A stretch of DNA of 64,000 bases from Clostridium sulfidigenes (GCF_000732635.1 NZ_JPMD01000003.1:1-64000); one strand, 5' to 3'; positions 1 through 9,888 are shown, numbered from the stretch's first letter. Translations and numbers: made by a program. The notes: generated by a model not told the origin, from the sequence alone.

Positions 1-1
1 T

Positions 2-340
2 AAAACAACAAAATACATTCTCTCCTGCGAAGCACCATGCACAACGTCTCCTTGCGGAAGGATTTATCATCCAACCATCAATAAGGAACTTAGATTGAAT
101 TGCCCTATTCCTCGTGATTCAAATGAATGGACAAGACTCTATAAAATTAGAACAATTACAGAAAGAACTAATCACATTCTCAAAAATACACTAGCCATTT
201 CAAAACTAAAAATAAATAAAACCTCTTCACTAAAATCTGAATTACTTTTATCTGGAATAACTCAACTTATTTCAGTAATTATCAGCTACAACATGAATAT
301 AAAAAACAACATACTTTCTTTAAGAAGATTAGTTTCTTAA
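2..340 (+). mobile_element. Transposase, C-terminal fragment (cut by window edge)
   Basis: The frame is open from base 2 to the TAA at 340, so the gene starts outside the window; the TTG at 95 is only an internal codon. The 112 visible residues include a short Cys-rich stretch, then NEWTRLYKIRT and TERTNHILK. This resembles the end of DDE transposases (EWxxLYKxRTxxERxNxxLK, with the last catalytic Glu of the DDE triad in the ER motif), perhaps of the IS1182 or a related family. Whether the complete element lies to the left cannot be seen. The family assignment is tentative; transposase identity is fairly secure. Confidence 0.7.
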
Positions 341-736
341 AGCCTATCTATAGTGTTTAAAATTTCCAATTAAATATCCTAAAGCTACTTTAGCCTAAAT
401 TCTTTTAATAGTTTTGCAATGGGCTATTATATAATAATTATCTTAATATCATCTTAACTTTTCTATGTTTATTCTACTGTTTTATATAATGTTTTATAAA
501 CAAATAAATTTTCTTAATTTATTAAATTCATTTTCTTTTTATAATAAATTATTGTATTTATGTGTCTATTGTTGGTTTTTCTGTTGTTATTATATTTTAC
601 ATAAAATAAACAATTCCACCTAAAAGATACCATTGAGTAATCTTTTAATGAAATTGTTTATCTAATATACTACTTTTTAAATAGCCTTTATATCATTTTA
701 ATATTCAAAACATTTTTTATAAAAATTTTTCCTAAC
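341..736. other. AT-rich intergenic region with a long imperfect inverted repeat
   Basis: No plausible gene was found. The right part holds an imperfect hairpin: TAAACAATT at 607-615 pairs with AATTGTTTA at 652-660, and inside it AAAAGAT (622-628) pairs with ATCTTTT (640-646). It lies between the transposase remnant and the convergent lipoprotein gene, so it may be a bidirectional terminator or the end of the insertion element. Confidence 0.5.
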
Positions 737-1897
737 TTATTCACATGTTACTTTAAAATATTCACCCTTAGCTTTTACTATATGACCTGAACTATAAGGC
801 TTATTATCTATAGTTATATAAACTTTATTAACTCCGTAGTATTTTCCTATAGTATTTACAATGCTCTCTAAGATAGCACTTTCAAATCCTGAGCCTGCAT
901 TCATTTCTTTTACAAAATTACTGCTAAAATCTATATATACCATGCCATCATCATTTAAATATAAACTATTTATAGTTACATTTTTCCCTAACAATTGTCC
1001 CTTGTTATTTCCTGGAAAGTTCTTAAATAAATTTTGAATAGCAATTTTAGTTATATCATTAGTGGAAAAAGTAAGTTTTTTATCTTCATAATGAATTTTA
1101 TAATTTTCATCTGGATAATAACATCTTATACTTTGATTTAATCTCATATTCTCTTCTATACTTTTTAAAGTTGAAGTAACTTTCATGGTTTTAATATCAT
1201 AAATAGATTTAATTAACCCCTTGTTAACAGCGTAATACTGTAAATCAATTTGGCCATTTGTATTTTCTGTTGTAACTTCAAGAGCACTACAATCTCCATT
1301 GCCTATTGAAATCTTTACATCTACCCTTGAAATATATCTTTTACTTCCATCTGATAATTTCCATGTAGTACCTACCACTAGTGGCTCCTTTAGTAATACT
1401 TCACTTACGTTATATGGTTTATTGGTGAAATTTTCTCTATAATAACACTCATTTCTTTCAAATTTTTTTGCAATTTCTCCATTATTATTTTGTAAAACTG
1501 TGACCGTTTCTGTTCCTCCATTATTACTTCTTAGTTGAACCTTATTACCATTTATATAATCAACGTAGGTAACATATTCTGCATACTCTGAATTTGTACC
1601 AGCATAACTGTATTTTACATTTTCCTTAAATTTAAAATAGTCATCTATACTATAACTTGACTTATGGTTATTATTACTTTCTTCTGGTTTAGTAGTGCTA
1701 TTCTCTTTAGTAGTTTCTTTAGAACCTGTATTTTTTTCTTCTTTTAAGGTATTATCAATGTTGTTTGTTACAACATTATTATTATTTATATTAGTATCTA
1801 CATGAATATTCTTATCTTCTTCACTATTTTTATTACCACAACCAGCAAGAAAAACTGCTACTGCAAAAATTATTACAGGAATCACTTTTCTTCTCAC
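737..1897 (-). CDS. GerMN-domain lipoprotein
   Basis: A predicted secreted lipoprotein of 386 residues. The N-terminus is basic, then hydrophobic, and ends in the lipobox LAGC, so the mature protein should be lipid-anchored outside the membrane. A Ser/Thr/Asn/Glu-rich linker follows (about residues 25-85). The last 110 residues match the GerMN fold (TINSLYLNDDGMVYIDFSSNF), the domain of the Bacillus germination and sporulation protein GerM. I chose the GTG at 1897 over one at 1906 because TAGGGAG lies about nine bases before it. The gene is monocistronic and convergent with the transposase remnant. A role in spore formation or envelope assembly is inferred from the domain only. Confidence 0.8.
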   Translation of the reverse strand: MRRKVIPVIIFAVAVFLAGCGNKNSEEDKNIHVDTNINNNNVVTNNIDNTLKEEKNTGSKETTKENSTTKPEESNNNHKSSYSIDDYFKFKENVKYSYAGTNSEYAEYVTYVDYINGNKVQLRSNNGGTETVTVLQNNNGEIAKKFERNECYYRENFTNKPYNVSEVLLKEPLVVGTTWKLSDGSKRYISRVDVKISIGNGDCSALEVTTENTNGQIDLQYYAVNKGLIKSIYDIKTMKVTSTLKSIEENMRLNQSIRCYYPDENYKIHYEDKKLTFSTNDITKIAIQNLFKNFPGNNKGQLLGKNVTINSLYLNDDGMVYIDFSSNFVKEMNAGSGFESAILESIVNTIGKYYGVNKVYITIDNKPYSSGHIVKAKGEYFKVTCE

Positions 1898-2110
1898 AAC
1901 AATCACTCCCTAAAATATTCTCTATATAATATACGCAAATACATCCAAATAATCCCATAAAATAAAAATAAATTTATTCCATAGAATTCCACCTTCTAAG
2001 TTTACTATATTTTCAAAATCAGTAGACTATAAATTTATCTCTTTTTATATTGTAAATTCATAATATTAAAGATAATATATAAGTGAAATTTATTTATATG
2101 GGGGATTTTT

Positions 2111-3457
2111 ATGGACGTAATTTTAGGGCTAATCATTTCTACAATTATATTTATAACAGGAGTAATTACAAATATAGATACTGTTATATCTTTATTCATG
2201 GTACTATGTATATTCTTTATTATAGCACTAAAAAGAGGTGTCTCTATTAGGGATGGTTTTAGATATTTAATTGAAGGAGGCAAAGAATCCTTAGGGGTAT
2301 TAAAAATATTTATTCTAATAGGAGCAATCGTTTCTCTTTGGATGATTTCTGGTACAGTTCCTTCAATTGTTTATTATGGAATTAATCTTATTCATCCAAG
2401 CTTCTTTGCTGTAAGCGCCTTTATTTTGTCAGCTTTTATATCTATGCTCCTTGGAACTTCCTTTGGTACCATTGGTACTGTAGGTATTTCTTTGATAGTA
2501 ATGGCTAGAGCTGGTGGTGGCAATACACTTATAATAGCTGGAGCAATTCTTTCTGGTGCCTATCTTGGAGATAGAGCATCACCTATGTCTTCCAGTGCAA
2601 ATCTAGTTGCATCGATTACAAATACCAATCTCTACGATAATATTAAGAGAATGACTAAAACTTCTTTAATGCCATTAATATTATCTCTAGGTTTATATTT
2701 ATTTCTATCCTTATTCATGCCTGTAAATTATAGTAACTCAGATATATTATCTCAGCTAACTGAAACTTTTAATATAAATATAATAGCATTGCTTCCTGCA
2801 TTAATTATAATTGTACTATCATTCTTTAAAATTGAAGTGAAAATTTCTATGTTTATCAGTATGACTGTAGCTGCTATTATATCTTTCATTTTTCAACATG
2901 CTACCTGTAGTGAAATTATTAAAACTGCCATCTTTGGTTTCCAATTACCTATTGATAACCCTCTTTACAGCATCATAAAGGGTGGAGGTATAATATCAAT
3001 GATAAAGTTAGCCTTTATAGTATTTCTCTCTTCAGCACTTACCGGAATATTTCAAGGGGCTAATATGCTAGATTTTATAGAAGAATATTTAAATAAAATA
3101 AAAAGACCTTATACTTTATTTCTCACTACTATAATAACTAGTATCATTAGTTCCATGGTTGGCTGTACTCAAGTATTGGCAGTAATGCTTACAAAAATGA
3201 CTATGAATGATACCTATATTAGATTAGGTTATGATAAAGAACGATTGGCACTTGATCTAGAAAATTCAGCTATTGTAATAGCTCCTTTAATACCTTGGAA
3301 TGTAGCTGTATTAGTACCTTTAACCACTTTAGGTGTAGATGCAAGAGCTATTTTATTCTCTTTTTATTTAATTTTATTACCACTAATAAGCCTAATGTCT
3401 ACATATTTAAAAAGTCATAAAGAATATAATTTTATGACATATAATATTGAAAAATAA
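2111..3457 (+). CDS. NhaC-family Na+/H+ antiporter
   Basis: A polytopic membrane protein of 448 residues with about ten to twelve hydrophobic segments. The conserved stretch SGAYLGDRASPMSSSANL in the middle, and the later region SSMVGCTQVLAVML with LALDLENSAIVIAPLIPWN, are typical of the NhaC/ArsB-type ion transporter superfamily. Members exchange Na+ for H+ or move organic anions such as malate and lactate; the substrate cannot be told from sequence alone. A GGGGGAT ribosome site precedes the ATG. The gene is monocistronic and ends at a strong terminator at 3501-3545. Confidence 0.85.
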   Translation: MDVILGLIISTIIFITGVITNIDTVISLFMVLCIFFIIALKRGVSIRDGFRYLIEGGKESLGVLKIFILIGAIVSLWMISGTVPSIVYYGINLIHPSFFAVSAFILSAFISMLLGTSFGTIGTVGISLIVMARAGGGNTLIIAGAILSGAYLGDRASPMSSSANLVASITNTNLYDNIKRMTKTSLMPLILSLGLYLFLSLFMPVNYSNSDILSQLTETFNINIIALLPALIIIVLSFFKIEVKISMFISMTVAAIISFIFQHATCSEIIKTAIFGFQLPIDNPLYSIIKGGGIISMIKLAFIVFLSSALTGIFQGANMLDFIEEYLNKIKRPYTLFLTTIITSIISSMVGCTQVLAVMLTKMTMNDTYIRLGYDKERLALDLENSAIVIAPLIPWNVAVLVPLTTLGVDARAILFSFYLILLPLISLMSTYLKSHKEYNFMTYNIEK

Positions 3458-3500
3458 CTTAATAAAAAACTTATATAACATAACTTTTTTTAACAAAACC

Positions 3501-3545
3501 ATACCTATGGACTAGGCACACAACAGTGTTTTAGTCCATAGGTAT
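3501..3545. terminator. Bidirectional terminator hairpin
   Basis: A perfect 14-bp stem: ATACCTATGGACTA at 3501-3514 pairs with 3532-3545. It sits between the convergent antiporter and leucine-rich-repeat genes, with T-rich sequence after it and A-rich sequence before it. Confidence 0.8.
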
Positions 3546-3610
3546 TTATTATAATTATAATTATTATTAGTATTTATTATTCATAAATTCATCTTACATA
3601 TCATTTAAAT

Positions 3611-4714
3611 TTATTCAGATATTATCTTAGATTCTTCCATAATCTCAATTTCTATGCCTTTAGCTTTGGCTGTTTTTATAAGCTCTTCATTAACATTAAG
3701 TGGTGAATATAATGATATTTTCTTCAATGTAGGTATACTAAGCAATTTATCATAATTCTCAATAACTTTATCATGTAGTGTAATTTCTTTTAAATTAGTA
3801 AGGTTTTCTATACCCTCCAAATTGGGAATCCCTGTAACAGATAGTGAAAACTTCTCAACTTCTGGGAAATTTTTCAAACCTAAAAGGCTAGTAGGCTTCT
3901 TAGTCTGAATATCAAGTTTTTTTACATTTGGAAAATATGGCATCTCTTCTAAAGAACCTTTCTTAGGAAAAACAATTTCTAAGTCTTCTAATTTTCCAAA
4001 AGTATCAAGCTCTCCTAATTTATTTAGATATCCATACCAGATAGACATTCGTTTTAGATTTTTGCATTGCAAAAGAGGCCTATAATCCATAATAAAACCT
4101 TCATCATCTATAAAAAGTGTATTAAGGTAATTCATATGCTCAATACCATTTAAGCTCTTTACCTTGCTAACAGTACTAATCCAAATACTTTCTATTTCAT
4201 CTAATTCACCTTGTTTTAAAGAAAGAAAGGCAGGCTTTTTTATTTCCTGTGAACGTTTTATTTCTGCCTCTAAATTTCCATCCTTTATTATTCGATTAGA
4301 ATAAACATAGTAGTTTGTGGAAAATAACAATATACCTAGAACTATAACTAAAGCAATCTTTATTTTCTTTTTATCGGAATTCTCTTTAACTGCATAAAAA
4401 ATAGTTAAAACTGATAATACTATAAAAATTATAATATAGTTAGGAATATAAATATAAAAAAATCTAAATATAAAATAATTTAATATTGGAAAAATCAATA
4501 TCATATATTCCTTCCAATTCTTCCTATGAAACCCAATACCACATATCATAAGTATAATCCAAAACACTGGTGAATCATCATAAATATCATGAAATCCTGA
4601 AATAAATAATTGAAGAAATATAAATCCTATTAAAATACATATCCCTATTAAGTACTCCTTTTTATAATTTTTAGGTTTATCTTTAATTTTATCATTATTA
4701 ATAATATTATCCAT
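3611..4714 (-). CDS. Membrane protein with a leucine-rich-repeat domain
   Basis: 367 residues. After a short cytoplasmic start there are four to five hydrophobic segments (about residues 22-145). A soluble domain follows, from about residue 160, that is built of irregular leucine-rich repeats (for example LEDLEIVFPKKG, VKKLDIQ, LEGIENLTNLKEITL). Leucine-rich repeats usually bind proteins, so this is probably a surface or periplasm-facing interaction domain. No enzyme motif is visible. It lies downstream of rnz on the same strand, but a hairpin at 4804-4829 separates them. The role is unknown. Confidence 0.7.
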   Translation of the reverse strand: MDNIINNDKIKDKPKNYKKEYLIGICILIGFIFLQLFISGFHDIYDDSPVFWIILMICGIGFHRKNWKEYMILIFPILNYFIFRFFYIYIPNYIIIFIVLSVLTIFYAVKENSDKKKIKIALVIVLGILLFSTNYYVYSNRIIKDGNLEAEIKRSQEIKKPAFLSLKQGELDEIESIWISTVSKVKSLNGIEHMNYLNTLFIDDEGFIMDYRPLLQCKNLKRMSIWYGYLNKLGELDTFGKLEDLEIVFPKKGSLEEMPYFPNVKKLDIQTKKPTSLLGLKNFPEVEKFSLSVTGIPNLEGIENLTNLKEITLHDKVIENYDKLLSIPTLKKISLYSPLNVNEELIKTAKAKGIEIEIMEESKIISE

Positions 4715-4803
4715 TTTAGACCTCCAGCAATAATTAAAACTATATTTACATCAATTTTAACTTACTCATATTTACAGTTTATCTTTACGTAATATAACAG
4801 TAT

Positions 4804-4829
4804 ACTCTATATTTTACAATATATAGAGT
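4804..4829 (-). terminator. Terminator hairpin after rnz
   Basis: ACTCTATAT (4804-4812) pairs with ATATAGAGT (4821-4829), 33 bases beyond the rnz stop codon. The stem is short and AT-rich, so this is probable but not certain. Confidence 0.5.
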
Positions 4830-4861
4830 TATAATGCTATAAATTTAATGGATAATTCTTT

Positions 4862-5821
4862 TTAGTCCATATAAGTTAATGTCCTAACCATCCTATCTTC
4901 TCCTATGACACTATTATCAAATATCTCTTTAGCATTATCTATAAACTGTGCTGGTTCTCCCATAATAGGACTAAAATGAGTTAATATAAGCTCTTTAACT
5001 CTTCCTTCCTTAGCTAGAGTGGCAGATTCTCTAAAAATCATATGCTTATTTTTGATAGCCTTGTCTATATCCTCATCCTTACCATAGGTACCTTCACAGA
5101 TAAACAAATCACTTTCTGCAATGAATTCCACCATTGAATCCATTGGTCTGCTATCAGTTATTAAACTAATCTTAACTCCTCTTCTCTCATCTCCTAATAC
5201 CATATCTCCAGTATATGTTTTCCCTTCAAAAGTTACTTCTTCCTGCCTTTGTAGCTTACTCCATAGATTTTTAGGAATGTTATTTGCCATAGCCTTTTCT
5301 ACATTAAACTTTCTTTCCCTTTTAAAATAAAAACTATATCCCTTGCAAGGTGATGAATGGTCTACATCTATAGCATTTAATATTATTTCACTACTATGAA
5401 TTTTTCTATGCTCATTATTCTCTGCCACATGTATCCCATCCTTTGATACATTAAGCTCTACCTTTGAAGGGGCTTCTATAATATTTACCTCATAGGGTAA
5501 ATATTCTGCAACAACCCTTAGACCATTTACAACCCTAGTAATTCCCTCAGGACCAATTATAGTTAAAGGCTCAGTTCTACCACTATTACCTATAGTTGAA
5601 AGAAGCCCTGGAAGTCCTATGATATGATCTCCATGGGTATGGGTAATACATATAATATCAATGGACTTAACCCCCCATGCCACCATCTTCATAGAAACCT
5701 GAGTCCCTTCACCACAATCTATAAGTATCTTTCTCCCTTTATAATTAATTAAAGTGGCCGAAAGATTTCTTTCCGGCATTGGCATAGATCCTCCACAGCC
5801 TAATAAACATACATCTATCAT
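4862..5821 (-). CDS. rnz: Ribonuclease Z
   Basis: A 319-residue metallo-beta-lactamase-fold endonuclease that removes 3' trailers from tRNA precursors lacking encoded CCA. The metal-binding signature THTHGDHIIGLPG lies near residue 61, and later metal ligands are seen in DVDHSSPCKGYSF, LITDSRP and LTHFSP. The N-terminal GCGGSMPMPERNLSA is the usual RNase Z start. Length is normal for the bacterial short form (about 305-320). The ATG is preceded by GGAGG. The gene is divergent from the threonine aldolase gene. Confidence 0.92.
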   Translation of the reverse strand: MIDVCLLGCGGSMPMPERNLSATLINYKGRKILIDCGEGTQVSMKMVAWGVKSIDIICITHTHGDHIIGLPGLLSTIGNSGRTEPLTIIGPEGITRVVNGLRVVAEYLPYEVNIIEAPSKVELNVSKDGIHVAENNEHRKIHSSEIILNAIDVDHSSPCKGYSFYFKRERKFNVEKAMANNIPKNLWSKLQRQEEVTFEGKTYTGDMVLGDERRGVKISLITDSRPMDSMVEFIAESDLFICEGTYGKDEDIDKAIKNKHMIFRESATLAKEGRVKELILTHFSPIMGEPAQFIDNAKEIFDNSVIGEDRMVRTLTYMD

Positions 5822-6017
5822 TGTTTTCCTCCATTATTTTATAAGTTATAATCTAATGTAATTTAAAATCTATAATAGATTTTAAACCATATTAAGTATA
5901 TTTACAAAAACTCCATAAATAATACTAGAGTCTTAGATATTTATTTAACACTTCACATATTCTAGACTTTTAATCCCTCTCATAGTACAATTTAATTATG
6001 ACGTAGGGGGGATATGT

Positions 6018-7046
6018 ATGAAATTTATCGATTTAAGAAGTGACACCGTAACAGAACCAACGGAAGCTATGAGAAAGGCTATGTATGAAGCTACTGTAGG
6101 TGATGATGTATATGGAGATGATGAGACTACTGTAGAACTTGAAAAATATGCTGCAGAACTTGTAGGCAAAGAAGCTGCACTATTTGTTCCTAGTGGAACC
6201 TTTGGGAACCAACTTTCATTACTTACTCACTGTAGACAAGGGAATGAGGTTATTCTAGGAAATGACTGTCATATAGTTTGTCATGAAGTTGGAGCAGCAT
6301 CAATTATTGCTGGAGTTCAACTTAGAACCTTAAATAGCAATAAGGGTGAACTTTCACCTAGTGAAATAGAAGCAACCATAAGAAAGGAAGAAGATATCCA
6401 TTATCCTGATACAGCCTTAATATGTCTTGAAAATTCTCATTCAAATGGAAGAGTTATTTCTCTAGAAAATATGGCTGAAATAAGAAAAGTTGCTAATAAA
6501 TATAATTTACCTATTCATCTAGATGGTGCAAGATTATTTAATGCAGCTGCTTATCTTGATGTAGATGTAAAGGAAATCACTAAAAATGTAGATACAGTAA
6601 TGTTCTGCTTATCAAAAGGACTTTGTTCTCCTGTAGGATCTATTTTAGCAGGTAGCAAAGATTTTATTGATAGAGCTAGAAAATATAGAAAACTAATGGG
6701 TGGCGGCTTAAGACAATGTGGTGTAATAACTGCTGCTGGGCTTGTGGCATTAAAAGATATGAGAAAAAACCTAAAAGTAGATCATGAGAAAGCCGTATAC
6801 TTATCTAAAGAACTAGCAAAACTTCCTGGATTTAAAGTAATGGAAGATAACCTACACATAAATATGGTATTCTTTAAACTACCTACTTCTGTAAATTCTC
6901 AAGACTTAGTTCAACACCTTTTAGAAAGAGGCATAAAGGTTTGTGATATAGAAGATGGCTTAATGAGATTTGTTACTCACTACTGGATTAGTTATGAAAA
7001 CATAGATTTTATTATAAAAACACTAAAAGATTACTTAACTACTTAA
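6018..7046 (+). CDS. ltaE: Low-specificity L-threonine aldolase
   Basis: A 342-residue fold-type I PLP enzyme that cleaves L-threonine or L-allo-threonine to glycine and acetaldehyde. The start FIDLRSDTVTEPTEAMRKAM is the family hallmark (DxRSDTVTxPT). HLDGARLFNA binds the PLP ring nitrogen through its Asp, and SKGLCSPVGS holds the Schiff-base lysine near residue 200. The ribosome site GGGGGGAT gives a clear start. The gene ends in its own terminator, so the decarboxylase genes that follow are probably a separate unit. Confidence 0.92.
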   Translation: MKFIDLRSDTVTEPTEAMRKAMYEATVGDDVYGDDETTVELEKYAAELVGKEAALFVPSGTFGNQLSLLTHCRQGNEVILGNDCHIVCHEVGAASIIAGVQLRTLNSNKGELSPSEIEATIRKEEDIHYPDTALICLENSHSNGRVISLENMAEIRKVANKYNLPIHLDGARLFNAAAYLDVDVKEITKNVDTVMFCLSKGLCSPVGSILAGSKDFIDRARKYRKLMGGGLRQCGVITAAGLVALKDMRKNLKVDHEKAVYLSKELAKLPGFKVMEDNLHINMVFFKLPTSVNSQDLVQHLLERGIKVCDIEDGLMRFVTHYWISYENIDFIIKTLKDYLTT

Positions 7047-7057
7047 TGATTATATTT

Positions 7058-7116
7058 TAACCTAAGGTTGTAGGTTAAGTGCTTATTCTATTCACTTTTA
7101 ACTATAACCTAGGTTA
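7058..7116 (+). terminator. Terminator after threonine aldolase gene
   Basis: A long imperfect hairpin: TAACCTA at 7058 starts one arm, and the other arm ends with AGGTTA at 7116. TTTTTAT follows directly, as expected for an intrinsic terminator. Confidence 0.75.
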
Positions 7117-7269
7117 TTTTTATGTTATATAAATACAATTATAGAAATTATGTATACGTTGTAGTAAAATTATGTTGTTGTAATAAATATATTGGGGAAT
7201 ACTATTTTATTATAATTACACTCACTAACTACAATGGCAAAATATTTAACTTATATGGGAGGATTAATC

Positions 7270-8400
7270 ATGGAATTTCTATTGAAGGGCATAATGTCCC
7301 TCACCTGGCAACAACTAATAATGTGGGGTATAGGTGCAGGGCTAATATGGCTTGCTATTAAAAAAGGTTTTGAACCGGCACTTTTACTACCAATGGGGTT
7401 TGGTGCTATTCTTGTAAACTTACCACTCTCTGGAGCTGTAACTCAACTTATTAATGGTCATGAAGAAATCGGAATAATAGACAATTTATTTAATATGGGT
7501 ATAGCTAATGAGCTATTTCCACTTATTTTATTCATAGGTATTGGAGCTATGATCGACTTTGGTCCATTGCTTACAAATCCGAAAATGCTTTTATTTGGCG
7601 CTGCAGCTCAGTTTGGTATATTCTTTACCATTTCTTTAGCGGCACTATTAGGATTTTCATTAAAAGATGCAGCTTCCATCGGAATTATAGGAGCTGCTGA
7701 TGGACCTACTTCTATCTTTGTTGCAAACTATTTTAAAAGCAATTACATAGGACCCATAACCGTGGCCGCCTATTCCTATATGTCTTTAGTACCAATTATT
7801 CAACCAGCTGCTATCAAGCTAGTAACTACTAAAAAAGAGAGACAGATAAAAATGAAGTACAATCCTAAATCTGTTTCTAAAACTACAAAGATATTATTTC
7901 CAATAATAGTTACTGTTATTGCTGGTCTTATTGCACCAACCTCTGTAGCTTTAATAGGTTTCTTAATGTTTGGTAACCTAATTAGAGAATGTGGTGTTTT
8001 AGAAAGGTTATCCAGCACTGCACAAAATGAATTAGCTAACTTAGTAACCTTACTTTTAGGAATTACTATAGCTTCTAAGATGAAAGCTGAATTCTTTGTA
8101 ACCTCTCAAACCTTTATGATTATAGGTCTTGGTCTAATTGCATTCATATTTGACACTATTGGTGGAGTTTTATTTGCTAAATTTATAAATCTATTTGCAA
8201 AGGATAAAATTAATCCAATGGTTGGAGCAGCTGGAATATCTGCATTTCCTATGTCCGCTAGAGTAATCCAAAAAATGGGTCAAAAAGAAGATCCTCAAAA
8301 CTTCTTATTAATGCATGCGGTTGCAGCTAACGTATCTGGACAAATAGGATCTGTTATAGCTGGTGGACTAGTTCTCTTCTTAATCGGAGGTGGCATGTAA
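7270..8400 (+). CDS. Na+-translocating decarboxylase beta subunit (OadB-like)
   Basis: A 376-residue integral membrane protein with about nine to eleven hydrophobic segments. It matches the beta subunit of oxaloacetate, methylmalonyl-CoA and glutaconyl-CoA decarboxylases, which couple decarboxylation of carboxybiotin to Na+ export. GAADGPTSIFVANYF carries the conserved Asp used in Na+ transport, and SAFPMSARVIQKMGQ is the conserved C-terminal motif. The ATG at 7270 was chosen because GGGAGG lies seven bases before it; an upstream in-frame ATG at 7234 lacks a site. The stop overlaps the start of the next gene. No alpha (carboxyltransferase) or biotin-carrier gene is nearby. Confidence 0.88.
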   Translation: MEFLLKGIMSLTWQQLIMWGIGAGLIWLAIKKGFEPALLLPMGFGAILVNLPLSGAVTQLINGHEEIGIIDNLFNMGIANELFPLILFIGIGAMIDFGPLLTNPKMLLFGAAAQFGIFFTISLAALLGFSLKDAASIGIIGAADGPTSIFVANYFKSNYIGPITVAAYSYMSLVPIIQPAAIKLVTTKKERQIKMKYNPKSVSKTTKILFPIIVTVIAGLIAPTSVALIGFLMFGNLIRECGVLERLSSTAQNELANLVTLLLGITIASKMKAEFFVTSQTFMIIGLGLIAFIFDTIGGVLFAKFINLFAKDKINPMVGAAGISAFPMSARVIQKMGQKEDPQNFLLMHAVAANVSGQIGSVIAGGLVLFLIGGGM

Positions 8401-8534
8401 TGAATATAAATATAGAGGCATTCATGGAAAGTTTAATTGTAATGGGTAAAGGTATGGGTGGAATCTTTGTAGTAATGCTTATAATATTTTTAGCTATTAA
8501 AGGATTAGGCTCCATATTTAAAGGTGAAGAATAA
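8400..8534 (+). CDS. OadG-like small membrane subunit, 44 residues
   Basis: The ATG overlaps the stop of the OadB-like gene (TAATG arrangement), so translation is probably coupled. The 44-residue product has a short amphipathic start (MNINIEAFMESLIVMGKGMG), one transmembrane helix (GIFVVMLIIFLAIKGLG) and a charged end (FKGEE). This is the layout of the gamma (OadG) subunits that hold the decarboxylase complex together, but without their C-terminal Pro/Ala linker and zinc-binding tail. It is best described as an OadG-related small transporter subunit. The gene is too short for usual ORF cut-offs. Confidence 0.8.
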   Translation: MNINIEAFMESLIVMGKGMGGIFVVMLIIFLAIKGLGSIFKGEE

Positions 8535-8546
8535 ACAATATATAGC

Positions 8547-8585
8547 AAAGCTCTATGACTAAAAGTCTTCAGTCATAGAGCTTTT
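8547..8585. terminator. Bidirectional terminator
   Basis: AAAGCTCTATGACT (8547-8560) pairs with AGTCATAGAGCTTT (8571-8584), loop AAAAGTCTTC, with T-rich sequence following. It lies between the decarboxylase genes and the convergent tldE gene. Confidence 0.85.
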
Positions 8586-8591
8586 ATGATT

Positions 8592-9887
8592 TTAATTTCC
8601 TGAAATAGTTACACCTTTAATTTTCATCCAAGGAGTTACGGATTCTCCAGTATTTAAAGTTTCTATAGAAATTTCTTCTATATTATTAAACATATCCTTT
8701 AAATTTGAAGTTATCATAGTTTCAGTTATGGCATACTTAATTTCTCCATTTTCAACATAAAAACTATTTTTAGCTACTCCTGAAAAATCTCCATTTGATG
8801 CTGGCATATCTCCTGAAAATCTTCCTAGAATTATTCCTTTTTTAGTCGATTTTATTATATCTTCTATGGATTTATCTCCATTATCCACAACTATATTAAA
8901 GTCAGTTTTAGTAACTGGCTTTCCAATTTTCTTTGCAGCATATAATCCTATAATAAATGACTTTAATATCCCATTTTCTATGATACTTATATTCTCTGTT
9001 TTATATCCATCTGCAGTTATGAAGTTTTTATTAGCTATCTCATCACATAATGGCATGCATTTAACCGTAAAATTATGATTAGCAACCTTCTCATTTAATT
9101 TATCCTTTAAAATACTTGTACCACCAATTAGTGATCTATCTCCAAGAAAATTTATATTATAGTAATATAGCATTTCTACTACTAACTCTGGAGTTAAAAT
9201 TATATCTCCAATAAATTTATCCTTTATTCTCTCGCAATTAAGTTGACTAACTATATCCTTAAATCTTTGTCTAACATCAGCATACTCCATAAAATCTAAA
9301 GGTAATTCATTAAATAAATAACTAAAACCTGTAAAAGATGTAGATTTTTCACCCTCCTTTGCCAAGAACCCTATGTCAACTCTATATATTCCTTCTACTA
9401 TTTTAAAGTCTACACCATTAGAATTTAAAAAATTAGTTTCACTACTATTGAATTCTAAGGTAGTTCCATCCACAAACTTAACCTGCGGAAACTCTTCCTT
9501 TAGTTTCTTTAAAAACACACTTGTAAATTCATACATCTTATCTAAGTCTGGCTCACTAGCTCCACTACTAAATTCCTCTTTAGGTTGCTCTTCTGCAATA
9601 TCATTACACTGATCACTCTCTGCTGATTCACACATCTCCATTAACTCTTTAATTTTTGTATTTATTGCTTCTTCTTCTAGTTTATTTAAGGTTATAGTAG
9701 ATTTTTTATCATCCTTTATAGCTACTAAATCTATGTTAGTATCAATAGTTGTTCTTAAAAGAGTTATATCTTCATTTCCAAAATTCAACTCATATTTTTT
9801 ATTACTTTTAAGAATGCATTGAGACTTATCCGCCCCTTGCTTCACTATATTATCAATACAATATAAGGCTATTTCTCTATTTCCCAT
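8592..9887 (-). CDS. TldD/PmbA-family protein (TldE subunit)
   Basis: A 431-residue member of the TldD/PmbA (U62) family and probable TldE/PmbA partner of the TldD encoded just upstream. TldD/TldE form a heterodimeric protease that degrades unfolded peptides and matures some ribosomal peptides such as microcin B17; TldE itself lacks the zinc-binding HExxxH motif, and none is seen here. The family features GDISGVAKNSFYVENGEI-like text (SNGDFSGVAKNSFYVENGEI) and TITSNLKDM-like text (ETMITSNLKDMFNNI) lie in the C-terminal part. The start is one base after the tldD stop, with GGGGG before it, so the two are translationally linked. Confidence 0.85.
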   Translation of the reverse strand: MGNREIALYCIDNIVKQGADKSQCILKSNKKYELNFGNEDITLLRTTIDTNIDLVAIKDDKKSTITLNKLEEEAINTKIKELMEMCESAESDQCNDIAEEQPKEEFSSGASEPDLDKMYEFTSVFLKKLKEEFPQVKFVDGTTLEFNSSETNFLNSNGVDFKIVEGIYRVDIGFLAKEGEKSTSFTGFSYLFNELPLDFMEYADVRQRFKDIVSQLNCERIKDKFIGDIILTPELVVEMLYYYNINFLGDRSLIGGTSILKDKLNEKVANHNFTVKCMPLCDEIANKNFITADGYKTENISIIENGILKSFIIGLYAAKKIGKPVTKTDFNIVVDNGDKSIEDIIKSTKKGIILGRFSGDMPASNGDFSGVAKNSFYVENGEIKYAITETMITSNLKDMFNNIEEISIETLNTGESVTPWMKIKGVTISGN

Positions 9888-9888
9888 A

